Of a stretch of 64,000 bases of DNA, positions 9,575 through 17,621 are shown one piece after another. The stretch is from CAYRHJ01 sp964424105 (GTDB lineage Bacteria; Planctomycetota; Phycisphaerae; UBA1845): the NCBI GenBank assembly GCA_964424105.1, contig CAYRHJ010000015.1, forward strand, positions 1 through 64,000, written 5' to 3'. The translations under genes and the position numbers were made by a program. The notes below the pieces were generated by a model that saw nothing but the letters and a program-made list of their open reading frames with translations, was not told the origin of the DNA and did not search any database. Position 1 is the first letter of the stretch. Every line of letters starts with the position of its first letter.

Positions 9575-9591
9575 ACGGACCGCCGCGAAAT

Positions 9592-9864
9592 TCATCCGCC
9601 CGTGGCGAGATCGTCCGAATCCGCATCGGCGACGTCCAAATCCTTGGCTGGTGAGGCGCTCAACTCGCCGGCATCGTTGCTCGATAGCTTTTGGATGCGC
9701 AGTTCGGCCTTGGTGAGCATGTTTCGGCACAGCTTCACGAGTTTCATTCCTTCCTCGTATCGTTGAATGGACTCTTCCAGGCCAATCTCCCCGCGCTCGA
9801 TCTCTTCGGTAAGCTTTTCGAGCTTGGCCAGGGCATCTTCGAATGAAACTTTTGGTTCAGTCAT
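9592..9864 (-). CDS. xseB: Exodeoxyribonuclease VII small subunit
   Basis: A 90-residue helical protein with the family signature SFEDALAKLEKLTEEIERGE, then LEESIQRYEEGMKLVKLC. It forms a complex with XseA that degrades single-stranded DNA from both ends. The start ATG overlaps the xseA stop (ATGA), which indicates translational coupling. The last 20 or so residues are an acidic, Ser/Ala-rich tail (SADSDDLATGG type) beyond the usual end of about 75-80 residues. Confidence 0.92.
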   Translation of the reverse strand: MTEPKVSFEDALAKLEKLTEEIERGEIGLEESIQRYEEGMKLVKLCRNMLTKAELRIQKLSSNDAGELSASPAKDLDVADADSDDLATGG

Positions 9865-11498
9865 GCCTGTTCAAATAGCTCCTTCTGATGCAGATTGAAG
9901 ACGCGGCTTTCGAATTCTCCCGCGGCGGTTTCCGTTATCACGACATCGCCGTCGCGAACGTTTCCCGGGTCGCGGACCAGTTCCCGGCGGCGTTTCTTTC
10001 GAGTGATGGTAAACCCGCGCCGAAGCGTGTTGCGATGGCTCATGGCCTCCAGTCGCCGTTGCAATTGTAGCACATGATTCGACCACGTGCTGATCCGCTG
10101 CTGCGGTGACCAAGACGCGAGCCGCCGATGATTTGACTCGAGCGTCCGTTGGCCACGGACGACGCAGACGTTTGAAGCCCAGCGTAGTCGATGGGCTTGG
10201 CTGTCGAGCTTGGCGCGCAATCGAGCGGCAAGCCATTCCGGGCGAATACGCTGCAAGGCCAATTCGAATCTTGCCAAGATCCGCTGGCTGCGGTTGACGC
10301 AGCCGTTCAGTGCCCAATGAAGTCGATGTTCGTAGCCGTCGAGCTTGGCGCACAATCGAGCGGCGAGCCATTCCGGGCGAATACGCTGCAAGGCCAACTC
10401 GAATCGCGCCAAGATCCGCTGGCAGCCGTGAATGCGGTCGGCGCCGGCCCGCTGCGTGCGAGTCAGCAGATCGTCGATCATCTGTTCGCGGATTCGGACG
10501 GCGGTCAGTGGTTCCCTGATGGCCCGCCTTCGCAAAATGCCATCGAAACGGGTTTGGCACAACGCCCGCCGGTGATGGACGATTCGCGATATTTGCAGGG
10601 CTTGGCTGGTGAGATGCGCCAAGACCTCGTCGCGGGCGGGGGCGACCATTTCGGCGGCTGCGGTGGGCGTGGGCGCTCGCACGTCGGCGACCCAATCGCT
10701 GATGGTCACGTCGGTTTCATGACCGACGGCGCTGATGACGGGCACTTGGCTGGCGTGAATGGCCCGTGCGACGACTTCCTCGTTGAAGGCCCATAGGTCT
10801 TCGAGCGAGCCGCCGCCTCGTCCCACGATGATCACGTCGATGCCGTGCAGCGCCTGCCGATGGCTGTTGATCCGCTCGATGGCCCGGGCGATTCCCTCGG
10901 CAGCGGCAGGACCTTGTACGGCCACGGGATAAACCAACACTTCCAGACAGGGGAATCGGCGGCGAAGTGTTTGGAGGATGTCTCGAATCGCCGCACCGGT
11001 GGGGCTGGTGACGACGGCGATACGTTGCGGAAACCGTGGCAGGGGGCGTTTGCGTTTGGGGTCGAACAGGCCCTCGCGCTCCAGCTTTTCCCGCAGTTGG
11101 CGAAATGCCAGGTCCAACGCGCCGACGCCGCGAGGCTCCAATCGCCGAACATATAGTTGGTATCGGCCACTGCGCTCGAACACGTCCACGTAGCCGGTCG
11201 CGATGACGGAAAGACCGTCAGCCGGTTCGAACTTCAGCGATGTAACGGCCGATCGCCACATGACGCAGGCCAACTCGCTGTGGGCGTCTTTCATGACGAA
11301 ATAGAGGTGGCCGCTGGAATGTCGCTTGAAATTGCTGATCTCGCCCATGACGTGCACGGTTGATGGAAGGTGCTGCGTGATGGCATTCTTGATGAGCTGG
11401 GTCAGCCGATGAACGGTCAGGCAGGGCGAATCGTCGCCGGCGGCAGAATCAATGCCATCGACTCGTATGCGGTTTGGATCAAACGGCGGCCGACTCAT
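9861..11498 (-). CDS. xseA: Exodeoxyribonuclease VII large subunit, with duplicated coiled-coil block
   Basis: The catalytic subunit of exonuclease VII. An OB-fold (about 25-125, SNFKRHSSGHLYFVMKD) binds single-stranded DNA. The catalytic core carries TSPTGAAIRDI, then GRGGGSLEDLWAFNEE, then PVISAVGHETDVTISDWVAD. A long helical arm follows, then a C-terminal segment including LRRGFTITRK. At 545 residues it exceeds the usual 400-460, because the arm holds two nearly identical 45-residue units beginning QRILARFELALQRIRPEWLA. I chose the ATG at 11498; the longer frame would use a TTG 36 nt upstream. The gene is coupled to xseB by a 4-nt overlap. Confidence 0.92.
   Translation of the reverse strand: MSRPPFDPNRIRVDGIDSAAGDDSPCLTVHRLTQLIKNAITQHLPSTVHVMGEISNFKRHSSGHLYFVMKDAHSELACVMWRSAVTSLKFEPADGLSVIATGYVDVFERSGRYQLYVRRLEPRGVGALDLAFRQLREKLEREGLFDPKRKRPLPRFPQRIAVVTSPTGAAIRDILQTLRRRFPCLEVLVYPVAVQGPAAAEGIARAIERINSHRQALHGIDVIIVGRGGGSLEDLWAFNEEVVARAIHASQVPVISAVGHETDVTISDWVADVRAPTPTAAAEMVAPARDEVLAHLTSQALQISRIVHHRRALCQTRFDGILRRRAIREPLTAVRIREQMIDDLLTRTQRAGADRIHGCQRILARFELALQRIRPEWLAARLCAKLDGYEHRLHWALNGCVNRSQRILARFELALQRIRPEWLAARLRAKLDSQAHRLRWASNVCVVRGQRTLESNHRRLASWSPQQRISTWSNHVLQLQRRLEAMSHRNTLRRGFTITRKKRRRELVRDPGNVRDGDVVITETAAGEFESRVFNLHQKELFEQA
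10203..10423 (-). repeat. 135-nt in-frame tandem duplication inside xseA
   Basis: Two copies of an 86-nt near-identical stretch (10203-10288 and 10338-10423) are offset by exactly 135 nt. They encode 45-residue units that are identical over their first 23 residues and diverged after that. The offset is a multiple of three, so the reading frame is kept. Confidence 0.88.
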
Positions 11499-11609
11499 GT
11501 TCGCTATTGAATCGTCGATCGGGGCGACTCGCAACCACGAAATCGCGAATGTGTCGAATCATTCCGACCGGGTCGGTGGGCAGCGGCGGACGATGCAAGA
11601 TGCACCCGC

Positions 11610-11945
11610 GACACGACGCGAGTCGATGACCAATTCATTTGCAACGGGTGGCCATCGATTCGGCGGGTGGCCCACCTCCTTTGGAGGTGGGCGAGCCGAT
11701 GATGTGCTGCCGGGGGTGCCCCCATCATTTGACGGGGTGCCCCGTCCTTTGCGAAGCAATGGATGGGTTGGCGATGATGAATCCGGGTGGGCTTGCGTGT
11801 TCGAAATTCTCTGAATGCCGATCATCGCGACCCCACCCATCGCTGCGCGATGGATAGGGCACCCGCTGAACAGTTACGAAGAATGAATCGGTGACACGAC
11901 GCGAGTCGATGACCAATTCATTTGCAACGGGTGGCCATCGATTCG
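11610..11945. repeat. 53-bp direct repeats flanking a REP hairpin; second copy covers the pyrC 3' end
   Basis: The same 53 bases occur at 11610-11662 and 11893-11945, both starting GACACGACGCGAGTCGATGA and ending GGTGGCCATCGATTCG. The second copy encodes the last residues of PyrC (MATRCK) and its stop. Between them are a type A hairpin (11665-11701) and GC-rich DNA without a gene. This looks like a duplicated gene end separated by inserted repeats. Confidence 0.85.
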
Positions 11946-13219
11946 TGCAGAAAGGTCGCGCTGCCCGCGACCCATGTGGCCACCGCACGCCCGTTCAGTT
12001 CCCACCCGTCGAACGGTGAATTCCGGCTCGTGGAGCGAAATTGCTGAACGTCCACGCGCCAGGCCATTTCGGGATCGATCAAGGTGATGTCGGCTGGCGT
12101 GCCCGGTGTCAAATGGCCGCCTGGAACCCCCAACAGCGATGCGGGGGCTGCGCTCATCCGGTCGATCAATTCCGGCCAATTCAGACCGCCGCCGTGCAGC
12201 AAGGCCTGGGCAGCCAATCCCAGCGATGTTTCCAGCCCCACGATTCCGAACGGCGCGTTTTGAAACCCGACGGCTTTTTCTACTGCGCTGTGCGGAGCGT
12301 GGTCGGTGACGAGGCAATCGATGGTTCCGTCGATGACGCCGTCGACGCAAGCTCGAACATCGGCGGACGTGCGTAACGGTGGGTGCATTTTGGTGTTGGG
12401 GTCGCAATCGCGGCAGGCGTGATCCGTCAGAAGCAGGTGATGCGGGCAGACTTCGGTGGTCACCGGTAAACCATCCTTCTTGGCCGCTCGTACCAGCTCG
12501 ACCGCACGGGCGGTCGAAATATGTGCGACGTGATATCGAGCGCCGGCTCGGCGTGCCAGTTCAATATCGCGTTCGATCATGGCTTCCTCGGCCCGCGGAT
12601 CGATTCCGGGCAGCCCGAGCTGTTCGGAAACAATGCCGCGATGCATGACTCCGCCGGCGGAAATCGGTTTGAATTCGCAATGTTGAATGACGAGGAAACC
12701 CATCGACGCAGCCTGCCCGAAAATCGTTTGCATGACATCATCGTTTTCCACGCCGTCTCCGTCGTCACTGAATGCCACGGCGCCGGCGGTGCGGAGGGCG
12801 GCAAAATCAACACATTCCGAGCCTCGGCGTCCTTGTGTCATGGCTGCGATGGGATAGACCCTGCAATGGCCCACCCGGTCAGCACACTCGCGCACGTCAC
12901 GAATTCGCTGCGGTTCGTCTAACGCGGGTCGGGTGTTGGGCATGCAGGCGACTGCGGTGAAACCCCCAGCCGCGGCGGCCCTCGTCCCGGTTTCGATGGT
13001 TTCCTTGTGTTCGCCGCCCGGCTCGCGCAGGTGAACGTGCATGTCAATCAGGCCGGGGCATACGATCAACCCAGCCGCGTCGACGACGGGGCGCCCGCTG
13101 ACGGTCGGTCCACCGATTCGCTGGACGTGATGGTTGACGACGTGCAAATCATCCTGACGGTCAATTCCGTTGGCTGGATCGATGACCCGCCCGCCCCTGA
13201 TGACAAACTCGTGCGGCAT
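11918..13219 (-). CDS. pyrC: Dihydroorotase, class I
   Basis: A zinc enzyme that interconverts carbamoyl-aspartate and dihydroorotate in pyrimidine synthesis. From the ATG at 13219 it has 433 residues, the normal length. The frame is open about 450 nt further upstream, but that part is hairpin DNA and unlike the family. The metal-binding motif DMHVHLREPG (His61, His63) follows a PGLID strand. HCEF, HISTARAVELVR and DHAPH supply the other expected ligands and catalytic Asp. GGGLNW-to-PGTPADITLID is the usual C-terminal beta part. A GGAAG site precedes the ATG. No carbamoyltransferase gene adjoins it. The extreme 3' end lies within a 53-bp repeat. Confidence 0.92.
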   Translation of the reverse strand: MPHEFVIRGGRVIDPANGIDRQDDLHVVNHHVQRIGGPTVSGRPVVDAAGLIVCPGLIDMHVHLREPGGEHKETIETGTRAAAAGGFTAVACMPNTRPALDEPQRIRDVRECADRVGHCRVYPIAAMTQGRRGSECVDFAALRTAGAVAFSDDGDGVENDDVMQTIFGQAASMGFLVIQHCEFKPISAGGVMHRGIVSEQLGLPGIDPRAEEAMIERDIELARRAGARYHVAHISTARAVELVRAAKKDGLPVTTEVCPHHLLLTDHACRDCDPNTKMHPPLRTSADVRACVDGVIDGTIDCLVTDHAPHSAVEKAVGFQNAPFGIVGLETSLGLAAQALLHGGGLNWPELIDRMSAAPASLLGVPGGHLTPGTPADITLIDPEMAWRVDVQQFRSTSRNSPFDGWELNGRAVATWVAGSATFLHESMATRCK

Positions 13220-13475
13220 GTCCCGCTTCCAATTCATTGGCATCAACGTATCGTAACCAATGGGAAACGCCAACCACGGGTTGACATGGTTCATGGTCGA
13301 TCGCAGAATCACTCGGGGAACTGGGTTTCGAGCGCCGCCGCCGGTGGACTGGCGCTCGACGCGTCTCAACTGGTTGACAACTGTCAATCGTGAATTGTAT
13401 TGGATGCTTTGTGAGGGACTGTGACGCATTCGGCGGGCGCGACTCCCTAGCCCTGTATGGGGCGCCGGAGTGTAG

Positions 13476-13514
13476 CCACGGGTGGAGTTCGCCGAAGGCG
13501 AACGGAACCCGTGG
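13476..13514. repeat. Long nested hairpin
   Basis: CCACGGGT-gga-GTTCGCC-gaa-GGCGAAC-gga-ACCCGTGG: outer 8-bp and inner 7-bp stems are perfect, with symmetric GGA bulges and a 3-nt loop. It lies between divergent pyrC and the membrane-protein gene, so terminator function is unlikely. Confidence 0.8.
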
Positions 13515-13538
13515 TCGCGAAGGAAGGAACGCTCACCG

Positions 13539-13590
13539 CCCCGGCAGGGGCGGAGGAGCTTCTCGCGTCTGTCCTCCGCCCCTGCCGGGG
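13539..13590. repeat. Perfect 19-bp inverted repeat
   Basis: The left arm 13539-13557 and the right arm TCCTCCGCCCCTGCCGGGG (13572-13590) are exact reverse complements around a 14-nt loop. It sits 25 nt from the preceding hairpin in the 430-nt divergent gap 13220-13653, which holds no other supportable feature. Confidence 0.85.
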
Positions 13591-13653
13591 TCGAACATGT
13601 ACCGCCGAAAGTGTCACAGAACCGCTTTGTGATGCACCTTGAATTGACTTGAC

Positions 13654-14496
13654 ATGCCCATTCTGGACCCATTTCTGCGCGCCGTACTGACGCCGGCGGG
13701 AATCTGCCTGATCATTCTGTTGATGTGCTCGCCGCCTTGGCGGCCATCCCAATCGTTCGGACGGGCGTGGGGAGGAGCACTGGCCCACGGATTGGGATAC
13801 ACGGCCGCTTTTGTCGTGATGTTCGGTTGGCCGGGCTGGCCCGCGGATGAAGATTGGAAATGGTTGGCCTATGTGGGTCCGATCGGCATGATCACAGGTT
13901 GGGTGGACGGCGTGACCGGAGCCGGGTCGGCCATTCGCTGGCGGGTTCGTTTGATCGGCGCGGTGGCAGCGGCGTGGATACTGGTGCCCGGATGGATGGA
14001 ATCGCGACCGGCGTGGATCATTGGGTTATCGTTGGCGGGGTTCGTTTGCAGTACGGCGATTGGCGACATCGCCAGACGTGCATCAGCGCTGGCCGCGGCG
14101 ATGATCGTGATCATCACATTGGCTGGCGTTACCTTCGTGCTCGTTCAATCGGGTAATGCCCGATTCGCCCAGCTATCGACGGCTTTGTTGGCCACCTTCT
14201 GTGCCAGGATCATTGTGATTCTCGTCAGCGGCGACCAATTTACCGATCGTGGCGGGTACGGCTTGGCCGGTTTGCTGATCGCGGGACTTTCATTCGATGG
14301 CCTGTTCAACAACTACGGCGACGCGCCCGCGCTTGTGTTCGTCATTCTCGCGGTCACGCCGTTGGCGGCTTTGGTCCCGGACGTCGGCCCACTGCGCGGT
14401 ATCGAAGGTTGGAAATCGCAGGCGTTGCGGGTCGCCATTGTGATCCTGGTCGTTGCGGCCTGCGCGTGGTCGAGTGTGCCCGCGGGAGAGACGTAA
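13654..14496 (+). CDS. Polytopic membrane protein of unknown function
   Basis: A 280-residue protein with about eight hydrophobic segments spread over its length (for example LTPAGICLIILLMC near 12-25, GAVAAAWILVPG near 101 and ALVFVILAVTPLAALVP near 228-244) and short loops. I recognise no family motif. The composition fits an inner-membrane protein. The start ATG at 13654 has only a weak ribosome site. It is divergent from pyrC and converges on the exported protein at 14652-15404, so it is probably a single transcription unit. Confidence 0.7.
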   Translation: MPILDPFLRAVLTPAGICLIILLMCSPPWRPSQSFGRAWGGALAHGLGYTAAFVVMFGWPGWPADEDWKWLAYVGPIGMITGWVDGVTGAGSAIRWRVRLIGAVAAAWILVPGWMESRPAWIIGLSLAGFVCSTAIGDIARRASALAAAMIVIITLAGVTFVLVQSGNARFAQLSTALLATFCARIIVILVSGDQFTDRGGYGLAGLLIAGLSFDGLFNNYGDAPALVFVILAVTPLAALVPDVGPLRGIEGWKSQALRVAIVILVVAACAWSSVPAGET

Positions 14497-14651
14497 CCGC
14501 ACATAATGCGTCGTTTTCCCCGATATCACCGAACTTTCGCAATAGCGCTAATCTCCGCGACGAATTGGGAGGGTCCCAAGTGCCCGGCGCGACATCGACC
14601 CAGTCGGCTGTATGTTGGAAATATGTCGGCCTATGATCGCCGCTCTGTGAT

Positions 14652-15404
14652 TCAATACACGTCCTGCTCGACGTAGCCTTCCGGCAACACCAGATCAAAC
14701 TGCGTATCGGTGACACCGGCATTGATCACCAAATCGGTCAGCGTGATCATGGTCATTCCGTCGCCAGCGTTTTCCCCTCGCCCCGGGTAGGTTCGAACAA
14801 CCTTTCGCGGCAGGAAATCCCTGGTCGATATCGACCACGTAATGGCGTTGTGCGATTCTCCTTCGATGACGGCGCGAATATTGTAGCAGGTCTCGTCGCC
14901 CACCTGCGTTTGGCCTGTAAGCGTGACCTCGCCGGCGGCTAGTTCAACCTGCAACGGCTCCTTAGCGCCGAACTCCTTCAACACCAACCGCTGCACGTTT
15001 CGCGACTGCGGTCCCATGACGCCGGGGTCCATGTCCCGGTAGGCCTTCTTCGTTTGTGGATCAATCAGAAAATACTTGTCGCCGTTGCATCCACTCGTAA
15101 ATCGCAACGTCTCCTCCGAACCCTCGCTCCGCAATTCCAATTCCGTATAGAACCGGGGCACGTCAAACTCAGCCGTCGGCCCCACGATCGCCTTGCCTTT
15201 TACTTCCGGGACGAACTGCTTGACCCATCCCGTTGCGGTAAATTCCGCCGCATAACGGACCGACTTGGTCCGTCGTAGCGCCTCGACACTTCGACGGAGG
15301 ATTTCCTTGGGATCGGTCAGGTCGTCCGCGCCGGCGCCGGCCACGCCGACCGAACCGAGCAAGACAATCGAAATCAACAATGTTTGGAGTTTCATGTTCT
15401 GCAT
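14652..15404 (-). CDS. Exported LolA-like/DUF2092-like protein of unknown function
   Basis: A 250-residue protein with a clear signal peptide (MQNMKLQTLLISIVLLGSVG, cut near AGA-DD). I chose the ATG at 15404 because GAGGGA precedes it; a longer frame from 15446 lacks this. The mature part starts with DPKEILRRSVEALRRTKSVRY and continues in alternating beta strands (DKYFLIDPQTKKAYRDMD, EVTLTGQTQVGDETCYNIRA, WSISTRDFLPRKVVRTYPG). This is the pattern of LolA/LolB-like periplasmic beta sheets seen in DUF2092-type proteins. A lipid- or lipoprotein-handling role is possible, but there is no direct evidence here. Confidence 0.6.
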   Translation of the reverse strand: MQNMKLQTLLISIVLLGSVGVAGAGADDLTDPKEILRRSVEALRRTKSVRYAAEFTATGWVKQFVPEVKGKAIVGPTAEFDVPRFYTELELRSEGSEETLRFTSGCNGDKYFLIDPQTKKAYRDMDPGVMGPQSRNVQRLVLKEFGAKEPLQVELAAGEVTLTGQTQVGDETCYNIRAVIEGESHNAITWSISTRDFLPRKVVRTYPGRGENAGDGMTMITLTDLVINAGVTDTQFDLVLPEGYVEQDVY

Positions 15405-15435
15405 GGTGTTCCCTCTCGTTTGACAGGGCGATTGA

Positions 15436-15873
15436 TCAAACGCCAACGGTCACGGACTTCATAAACCGATGCCCATCGTAACGAATAGAAATCAACGGCT
15501 CCAGCCACAGGCCGACATTTCGTTGTGAACGAATGTCGAAACTCGTCGGGAAAAAGGATGCACCGCGGGCATGGGAATCCAAACGAGCAGCGCATTTCGA
15601 AAACGTGCCGGCAATCGCCGATTGCAGCCGATCGTTAATACGCCGCTGCAAAGTGGTCATCAAACCAACGTTTGCCATGCGTCCCCGCTTCCTGCGCTGG
15701 ATACGGGTCAGTTGGTCTTGAAGGTCAAACTTCGCCGGGCCATGCTCCGCGCGACGTCGTTGACTCAGCGACGGAACGTGGTTGACAAGCCATCGGGGTT
15801 GGCGGGATGATGCGTTCGCTTCCCATCGCGCCGCCGATTGGCCGTGATGGGGCGAAAAACCGACCATTTTCAT
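15436..15873 (-). CDS. Hypothetical protein, low support
   Basis: A 145-codon open frame lies 31 nt upstream of the exported-protein gene on the same strand and begins beside tRNA-Leu on the opposite side. The second half (from an internal Met, MANVGLMTTLQRRINDRLQS) has reasonable protein-like composition; the first half is Arg/Ser-rich and less convincing. No domain is recognised, and it may be a chance frame. Confidence 0.25.
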   Translation of the reverse strand: MKMVGFSPHHGQSAARWEANASSRQPRWLVNHVPSLSQRRRAEHGPAKFDLQDQLTRIQRRKRGRMANVGLMTTLQRRINDRLQSAIAGTFSKCAARLDSHARGASFFPTSFDIRSQRNVGLWLEPLISIRYDGHRFMKSVTVGV

Positions 15874-15876
15874 AGC

Positions 15877-15960
15877 GCCGGAGTGGCGGAATTGGCAGAC
15901 GCGCGGGATTCAAAATCCCGTTCTGGCAACAGAGTGAGGGTTCGAGTCCCTCCTCCGGCA
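15877..15960 (+). tRNA. tRNA-Leu (anticodon CAA)
   Basis: Acceptor arms GCCGGAG and CTCCGGC plus discriminator A. The D-arm region GTGGCGGAATTGGCAGAC is typical of Leu tRNAs. The anticodon stem CGGGA/TCCCG encloses loop TTCAAAA with CAA in the centre. A long class II variable arm and the T-arm GGTTCGAGTCC follow. At 84 nt it has the length expected of tRNA-Leu. CCA is not encoded. Confidence 0.96.
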
Positions 15961-16184
15961 ATTTTCAAGCCTGCCTTCGCAAGCTGGCCGAATTCAAACC
16001 CATCCGCACGTTGGCGACAGGCGTCCGTTCGATTGGTATCCATCCGCCCCTGCGTGTTGTCCTGCCCGGAACGAACCTTGCTATTGCATCACAGCCTTGG
16101 CACAATGTTTCACGATTCGTGTATTCTAAGCACCCGCACGTTAACAGGTCGGGACTCAGCGGTTGGTTGAATATTGGCTATTCT

Positions 16185-16220
16185 ACCTGGTTTTGGGTAA
16201 TATTACCCAGTCCAACAGGT
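16185..16220. promoter_or_regulatory. Palindromic operator candidate upstream of the polysaccharide operon
   Basis: A perfect 16-bp palindrome TGGGTAATATTACCCA (16194-16209) sits within outer half-sites ACCTG (16185-16189) and CAGGT (16216-16220). AACAGGTC also occurs as a direct copy near 16143 and 16214. It lies about 195 nt before the hlyD-like start in a 440-nt gap without genes. A dimeric regulator site is inferred; the promoter itself is not obvious. Confidence 0.5.
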
Positions 16221-16284
16221 CAAGGTCGCATGTTCTACGGGGCTATGGCTAACTGAACTCGTTTTTGCAAAGATGGTTACATTT

Positions 16285-16320
16285 CATGCACGATTCCAGA
16301 TCGTCCTGGAACGTTGCATG
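16285..16320 (+). promoter_or_regulatory. Leader hairpin before the polysaccharide operon
   Basis: CATGCA-cga-TTCCAG (16285-16299) pairs with CTGGAA-cgt-TGCATG (16306-16320): twelve of fifteen positions pair around a 3-by-3 internal loop and a 6-nt loop. No T-run follows, so a structured leader is more likely than a terminator. It does not match a known c-di-GMP riboswitch pattern by eye. Confidence 0.45.
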
Positions 16321-16404
16321 ATGGCATTTGAAGACGCGGGCCCGGGTTGCTTTCTGGACCTTGTTTACGTCTGCGTTTTCGTCATAACATGACAGGGCGG
16401 AGTC

Positions 16405-17604
16405 ATGAATATCAAACCGAATCGATCGCAGGCGACGGCAAGCGTCACGTACGTCCCTCCACAGGTAAAACGACCGAGGTCGTACGGGTGGATTGTCGTC
16501 ATCGTGATGGTGCTCACGTCGCTCGGCTGGTGGAGTTGGGATCGATTCTTGCGAGTTTCAGCCTGGGGGCAGGTCATCGTGGACGAGATCGCCATCTCGT
16601 CACCCGTAGACGGGTTGATCGATTCCATGCGAGTTTTTGAAGACGCGATGTATGCCGGTGGATCGGCTGCGTTTTCCGTGGTTGATATTGAAGCCCGCGA
16701 CGAGCTGCATTCGCTTGAATTGGAACTTAAATTACTAGATTCTCAACTTAGCGAGAAAGTCGCGACGCATCATGCCTCGCGCGACGAGTATTTGTACGCC
16801 CGCGATACCAAGCTGGCGGATATGCAAGACGATCTGGGGGAGGCCCGGCGCGATTTGTGGCGAATCCGGCAGGATCAGGGGCGACTGATCGCGCGCTTGT
16901 CTACCGAAAAAACGGAACATGAACGGTTGGTCTCCGCCAGCCTGTTTGGCGCGGCTGCGCGGCAGGAGCTGGATGATGCGGCTGCATCAGTTCGGGGGAC
17001 GGAAGAAGAACTTTCGGCACTAGCCAACGCGCAAATCGCTACCGAAAGCCGAATCGACGCACTGGAACAGTCATTCCATCGCCCGGTTCCGCCGCCCGCG
17101 GACTTGGCGCTGTTGACGGATCCACTTACGAAACAGACCGAGTTGGTTCGGGAACGGATTCGACAGGTCAGCGAGCGGCTGGGTCGACAGACGGCGAGCT
17201 TGCCTACGTCCGGCGTGGTTCGTCGGATCGTTCGTCGCCCCGGCGAGTTTGTGCGTCTGGGCGAACCGGTGGTCATGTTGCAGGATCCCAGCACGATCCG
17301 ACTGCTTGCCTATGTCGATCAACGTTGGCTGGGTTCGCTGGCGACCGGTGACACGGTACGGGTGTTGAGTGCCTACGCAGCGGAGGTGCACGGCGTGGTC
17401 ACAAGCCTTCGGCCCCGGTTGGAGTCGGCACCGCTTGCATTGGCGATTCGACATCCCAAGGGCGAACCGCTTTTGCCCATCGAAATATCCCTTGATGCAG
17501 CCGGTCGGCGTCTATTGATTCCGGGATCGACGGTTCGGGTTTATCCCGTACGAGCCAACGGGTTGAAACGGTCTCGCGAGGTTGGCGTGGAGCCGGTCAG
17601 CTAA
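16405..17604 (+). CDS. HlyD/Alg44-like membrane-fusion protein of a polysaccharide operon
   Basis: A 399-residue protein with one N-terminal transmembrane helix (YGWIVVIVMVLTSLGWWSW, about 28-46), so it is anchored in the inner membrane and faces the periplasm. A lipoyl-like beta half (AISSPVDGLIDSMRVFEDA) is followed by a long coiled coil (about 95-255, Glu/Leu-rich), the second half (LPTSGVVRRIVRRPGEFVRLGEPVVML) and a C-terminal beta domain ending PGSTVRVYP. This is the HlyD adaptor order. It is the first of three same-strand genes and is followed after 17 nt by the TackOD1-HD-GYP gene. In alginate systems Alg44 combines PilZ with such a domain; no PilZ domain is seen here. Confidence 0.8.
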   Translation: MNIKPNRSQATASVTYVPPQVKRPRSYGWIVVIVMVLTSLGWWSWDRFLRVSAWGQVIVDEIAISSPVDGLIDSMRVFEDAMYAGGSAAFSVVDIEARDELHSLELELKLLDSQLSEKVATHHASRDEYLYARDTKLADMQDDLGEARRDLWRIRQDQGRLIARLSTEKTEHERLVSASLFGAAARQELDDAAASVRGTEEELSALANAQIATESRIDALEQSFHRPVPPPADLALLTDPLTKQTELVRERIRQVSERLGRQTASLPTSGVVRRIVRRPGEFVRLGEPVVMLQDPSTIRLLAYVDQRWLGSLATGDTVRVLSAYAAEVHGVVTSLRPRLESAPLALAIRHPKGEPLLPIEISLDAAGRRLLIPGSTVRVYPVRANGLKRSREVGVEPVS

Positions 17605-17621
17605 CTGGGTAGGCCTCTGCC

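Noticed and set aside
13220..13672. N-terminal extension of the pyrC frame to 584 codons
   Set aside because: The extension is translated from two strong hairpins and is unlike dihydroorotase; the start at 13219 gives the normal length.
16221..16404. c-di-GMP riboswitch in the leader of the polysaccharide operon
   Set aside because: I could not find the conserved GEMM-type core by eye; only a simple stem-loop is supported. A covariance-model search would decide it.
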